64,000 nucleotides of DNA, taken from assembly GCF_014822185.1 (NCBI RefSeq), contig NZ_QVLR01000107.1, forward strand, positions 222,414-286,413, read 5' to 3'. The position numbers and the translations under genes are program-made. Origin of the DNA: Azoarcus sp. Aa7. GTDB lineage: Bacteria > Pseudomonadota > Gammaproteobacteria > Burkholderiales > Rhodocyclaceae. The notes under the pieces are model-generated. The model searched no databases and was not told the DNA's origin. It worked only from the letters and a program-made list of their open reading frames with translations. Shown here in pieces: positions 62,482 through 64,000 of the stretch. Positions within the stretch are counted from its first letter, which is position 1. Each line of letters starts with the position of its first letter.

Positions 62482-63047
62482 GAGGCACCGTCCGCAGTAG
62501 GGAACGCTCTTCGGTCCTCCTGTGGTCGGAGCTCGTAGTAGCGATCGATGAATAGGTGCTTCGCCACGATAGGCGCTAGCGCCCGAATCGGCCGGGCCAG
62601 CGGTGAGGACTGTGTCGTACCGGTCCATGCGTCTTCATAGGGCGGATCGAGATCGCGTCGTTCGGTGGCGCGGAGTACGAGGTCCGCGTACTTGACCGAT
62701 GGCGGCAGGTAGGGCGGGGCACCGAGGTGGGCCAGAATGTCCGCGATGGTCTGCCCCTCGGGGTCGAGACACGCGGAGAGCAACTCCTGGAGCGCGTCGC
62801 CGGCGTGAAGGAGGAGCGCGGCAAGAGCATCGTCAAGCGGCACGATGGTGCTCGCTAGATAGTCGTGCTGCGCGACCGAATAGAAGGTGTGCGCACGGCC
62901 CGCGAAGCAGCACGTGCTCGCGAGGACGTGGGCGATGTCCTCGATGTTTACTTGGCCCGGTACTGTGTCTCCTCCAAGGTTCTGATCGGCACCGATCGGG
63001 CCGCCGGTTCGGCGCATGGCGTGCGCCGCCTGGGATTCATGTTTCAT
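62478..63047 (-). CDS. HD-domain hydrolase family protein with degenerate HD motif
   Basis: The 189-residue protein matches phage-borne YfbR-like HD hydrolases: VNIEDIAHVLASTCCFAGRAHTFYSVAQHD near residue 33 and PPSVKYADLVLRATERRDLDPPY near 115. Where the family has LLHDAAEAYLGD, this one has LLLHAGDALQELLSACLD: the histidine is kept but the metal-binding aspartate beside it is alanine. ATG 63047 has AAGGAG six bases before it. Nucleotidase activity is therefore doubtful. Confidence 0.75.
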   Translation of the reverse strand: MKHESQAAHAMRRTGGPIGADQNLGGDTVPGQVNIEDIAHVLASTCCFAGRAHTFYSVAQHDYLASTIVPLDDALAALLLHAGDALQELLSACLDPEGQTIADILAHLGAPPYLPPSVKYADLVLRATERRDLDPPYEDAWTGTTQSSPLARPIRALAPIVAKHLFIDRYYELRPQEDRRAFPTADGAS

Positions 63048-63234
63048 CTGTTTCTCCTTGCTGGCGTTCGTTGTCCGAATGGTCGATGCATGCCAAGGCC
63101 GGCCGACGGCGATTGCAGCGGTCGCAAGGCGGGGAATCAGGACGAGACGAAGTCAGAGCGGCGAAAAGCGCCGATTGACGAGCAAGGAAATGAGCGATTG
63201 AGTCGCGCGAAGCGAGAGAGCGAGGCGTCCCCAC
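63037..63234 (-). CDS. possible small cysteine-containing protein
   Basis: A 65-residue frame from GTG 63234 ends by overlapping the start of the HD-family gene and contains PPCDRCNRRRPALACIDHSD, a CxxC-type cluster that looks protein-like. There is no clear ribosome site and the first 25 residues are low in character, so the true start may be elsewhere. Confidence 0.33.
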   Translation of the reverse strand: MGTPRSLASRDSIAHFLARQSALFAALTSSRPDSPPCDRCNRRRPALACIDHSDNERQQGETDET

Positions 63235-63719
63235 CGCGTCTCAAGGGGTGCGCAGCGCTTTTGAGACGAGAGAAAAATACCGGCACGATCGTCGTTTGGC
63301 AAGTCCCGGAATTACCCAAGACGGGATGCTGCCGCGGTGTCGCCCACCTTCGTGGCGCGATCCTTGATGTAAGTGGGTACCTGAAGGGCCTCAGGATAGG
63401 GATGGCCGCAGGAGAGGCGCTCGGGGAGGGAGCCGGAAGGCGGGGGGTAGTAGGAGAACATCGGCCTCTCTTCGAAAAATTACGGAGAGGCGTATCCCAC
63501 CGAGATGGACATGAATCTTGAGGCTGACCCCGGACCCGAAGGTCGTTCCGGTTACAGGGGCTGACCGGACGTTGAATATATTCGTAGGCGCCATACGCCG
63601 GCTCGTCAAGGGGCCGCTTCACAATGTGTCGATTGCCAGGTCAGGTTCTCCGTCGACGGTTGCCGGCAAAGGAGTGGCCCCCGTGCGCACGACAACGTCA
63701 GCGTCGGCCGCTTGGACCT
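63235..63719. other. island region without a confident gene
   Basis: About 485 bases. On the minus strand a frame starting at GTG 63622 overlaps the stop (GTGA) of another frame lying at about 63618-63770 that reads VQAADADVVVRTGATPLP, but neither has a recognisable product. An 8-base inverted repeat CGTCTCAA/TTGAGACG lies at 63237-63268. Confidence 0.4.
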
Positions 63720-63873
63720 TTACGACGTGCCCGTTACGGTGCCTTGCGCGGTGAAGCCCTTGATGACATCCAGATGACCGGCGTTCTGAGTGCGCAGCGC
63801 TTCCAGCTCGCCAGTCGCCTGAGCGAGGCGAGCGGCCAGGTCGCGGGACTCCTTGCGCATCTCCGACAGATCA
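63720..63873 (-). pseudogene. 3' remnant of a coiled-coil protein gene cut by an IS21-like end
   Basis: The minus-strand frame ending at TAA 63720 reads LSEMRKESRDLAARLAQATG, then ELEALRTQNAGHLDVIKGFT, a strongly coiled-coil C-terminus. Its 5' part is replaced at about 63873 by the IS21-like terminus. The original product is not recognised. Confidence 0.5.
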
Positions 63874-64000
63874 TGTTGGCGCGCGATGAAAACTACCCAG
63901 TTTTAGAGGGGTGTGCGCGCTGAAAATTACTCAGGGTCATTAACCTCCGCCGCTTCCGTTGTGAAGCGGGGAACCGAGGAGATGATCACCATGAACATGC
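63874..64000 (+). mobile_element. left end of an IS21-like insertion sequence (runs off window)
   Basis: The sequence from TGTTGGC at 63874 contains two related 23-base direct repeats, at 63878-63900 (ending GATGAAAACTACCCAG) and 63912-63934 (ending CTGAAAATTACTCAG), 34 bases apart. Multiple repeats of this kind at the tips are characteristic of the IS21 family. A GAGGAG site at 63976-63981 precedes ATGs at 63982 and 63991, the expected place of istA. The gene itself is outside the window. Confidence 0.55.

Noticed and set aside
62865..63521. Plus-strand 218-codon frame in the island
   Set aside because: It is partly antisense to the HD-family gene and has no domain or ribosome site.

Overview
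The window is a high-GC bacterial chromosome segment. It most resembles a betaproteobacterium of the Rhodocyclales (Azoarcus, Aromatoleum or Thauera type). The gene repertoire points there: hpnCDE squalene genes, selU/selD, a cyclic-glucan synthase, a Fpr/FinR pair, and the rimP-nusA-infB-rbfA-truB-rpsO-pnp-dksA backbone. This placement is an inference from gene content and order, not from a database search. Because codon third positions are GC-rich, most real genes have long antisense shadow frames, which I left out.

Layout. 1-6596: tex (partial), yeaD and a Pat-type acyl-CoA synthetase/acetyltransferase fusion on the minus strand, divergent from gabD and a methyltransferase. 6597-13606: an overlapping five-gene unit (P-loop protein, ABC exporter, alpha/beta hydrolase, sensor kinase, NtrC-type regulator) behind a near-consensus sigma-54 promoter and GC-rich palindromes. 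This is my best candidate for an undescribed system. 13616-17115: selU and selD divergent, then tesA and ybbA divergent. 17156-20149: hpnC-hpnD-hpnE (squalene). 20233-22517: a periplasmic-binding-like protein coupled to a diguanylate cyclase. 22850-27113: an AttEFGH-like ABC ATPase, FtsX-type permease and secreted lipocalin-like protein. 27174-36265: tRNA-Leu, a cation/proton antiporter, a secreted metallo-beta-lactamase-fold protein, ettA, a CHASE-PAS-GGDEF protein, an NrfJ-like/lipoyl pair, and fpr divergent from a FinR-like regulator. 36322-41186: cyclic beta-glucan locus (NdvB-type enzyme, a small membrane protein, a second GH17 membrane protein). 41274-45181: gcvP and gcvH without gcvT, preceded by a long leader. 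45182-51029: rnm-yciO-M50 protease-trpS-scpA-scpB-rluB. 51058-59883: rimP-nusA-infB-rbfA-truB, rpsO and pnp, with a leader attenuator before rimP.

60571-60864 holds tRNA-Pro, tRNA-Arg and tRNA-His. A tyrosine integrase, a DUF4224 protein, an uncharacterised ORF and a degenerate HD-hydrolase-family protein follow on the minus strand, so tRNA-His is probably the attachment site of a genomic island or prophage. The island continues past the right edge, where an IS21-like terminus truncates a coiled-coil gene.

Control features read directly from sequence include a sigma-54 promoter, several sigma-70 promoters, five intrinsic terminators, a possible degenerate glycine riboswitch upstream of gcvH, and a LysR-type box between fpr and its regulator. 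No CRISPR array or rRNA gene was seen.
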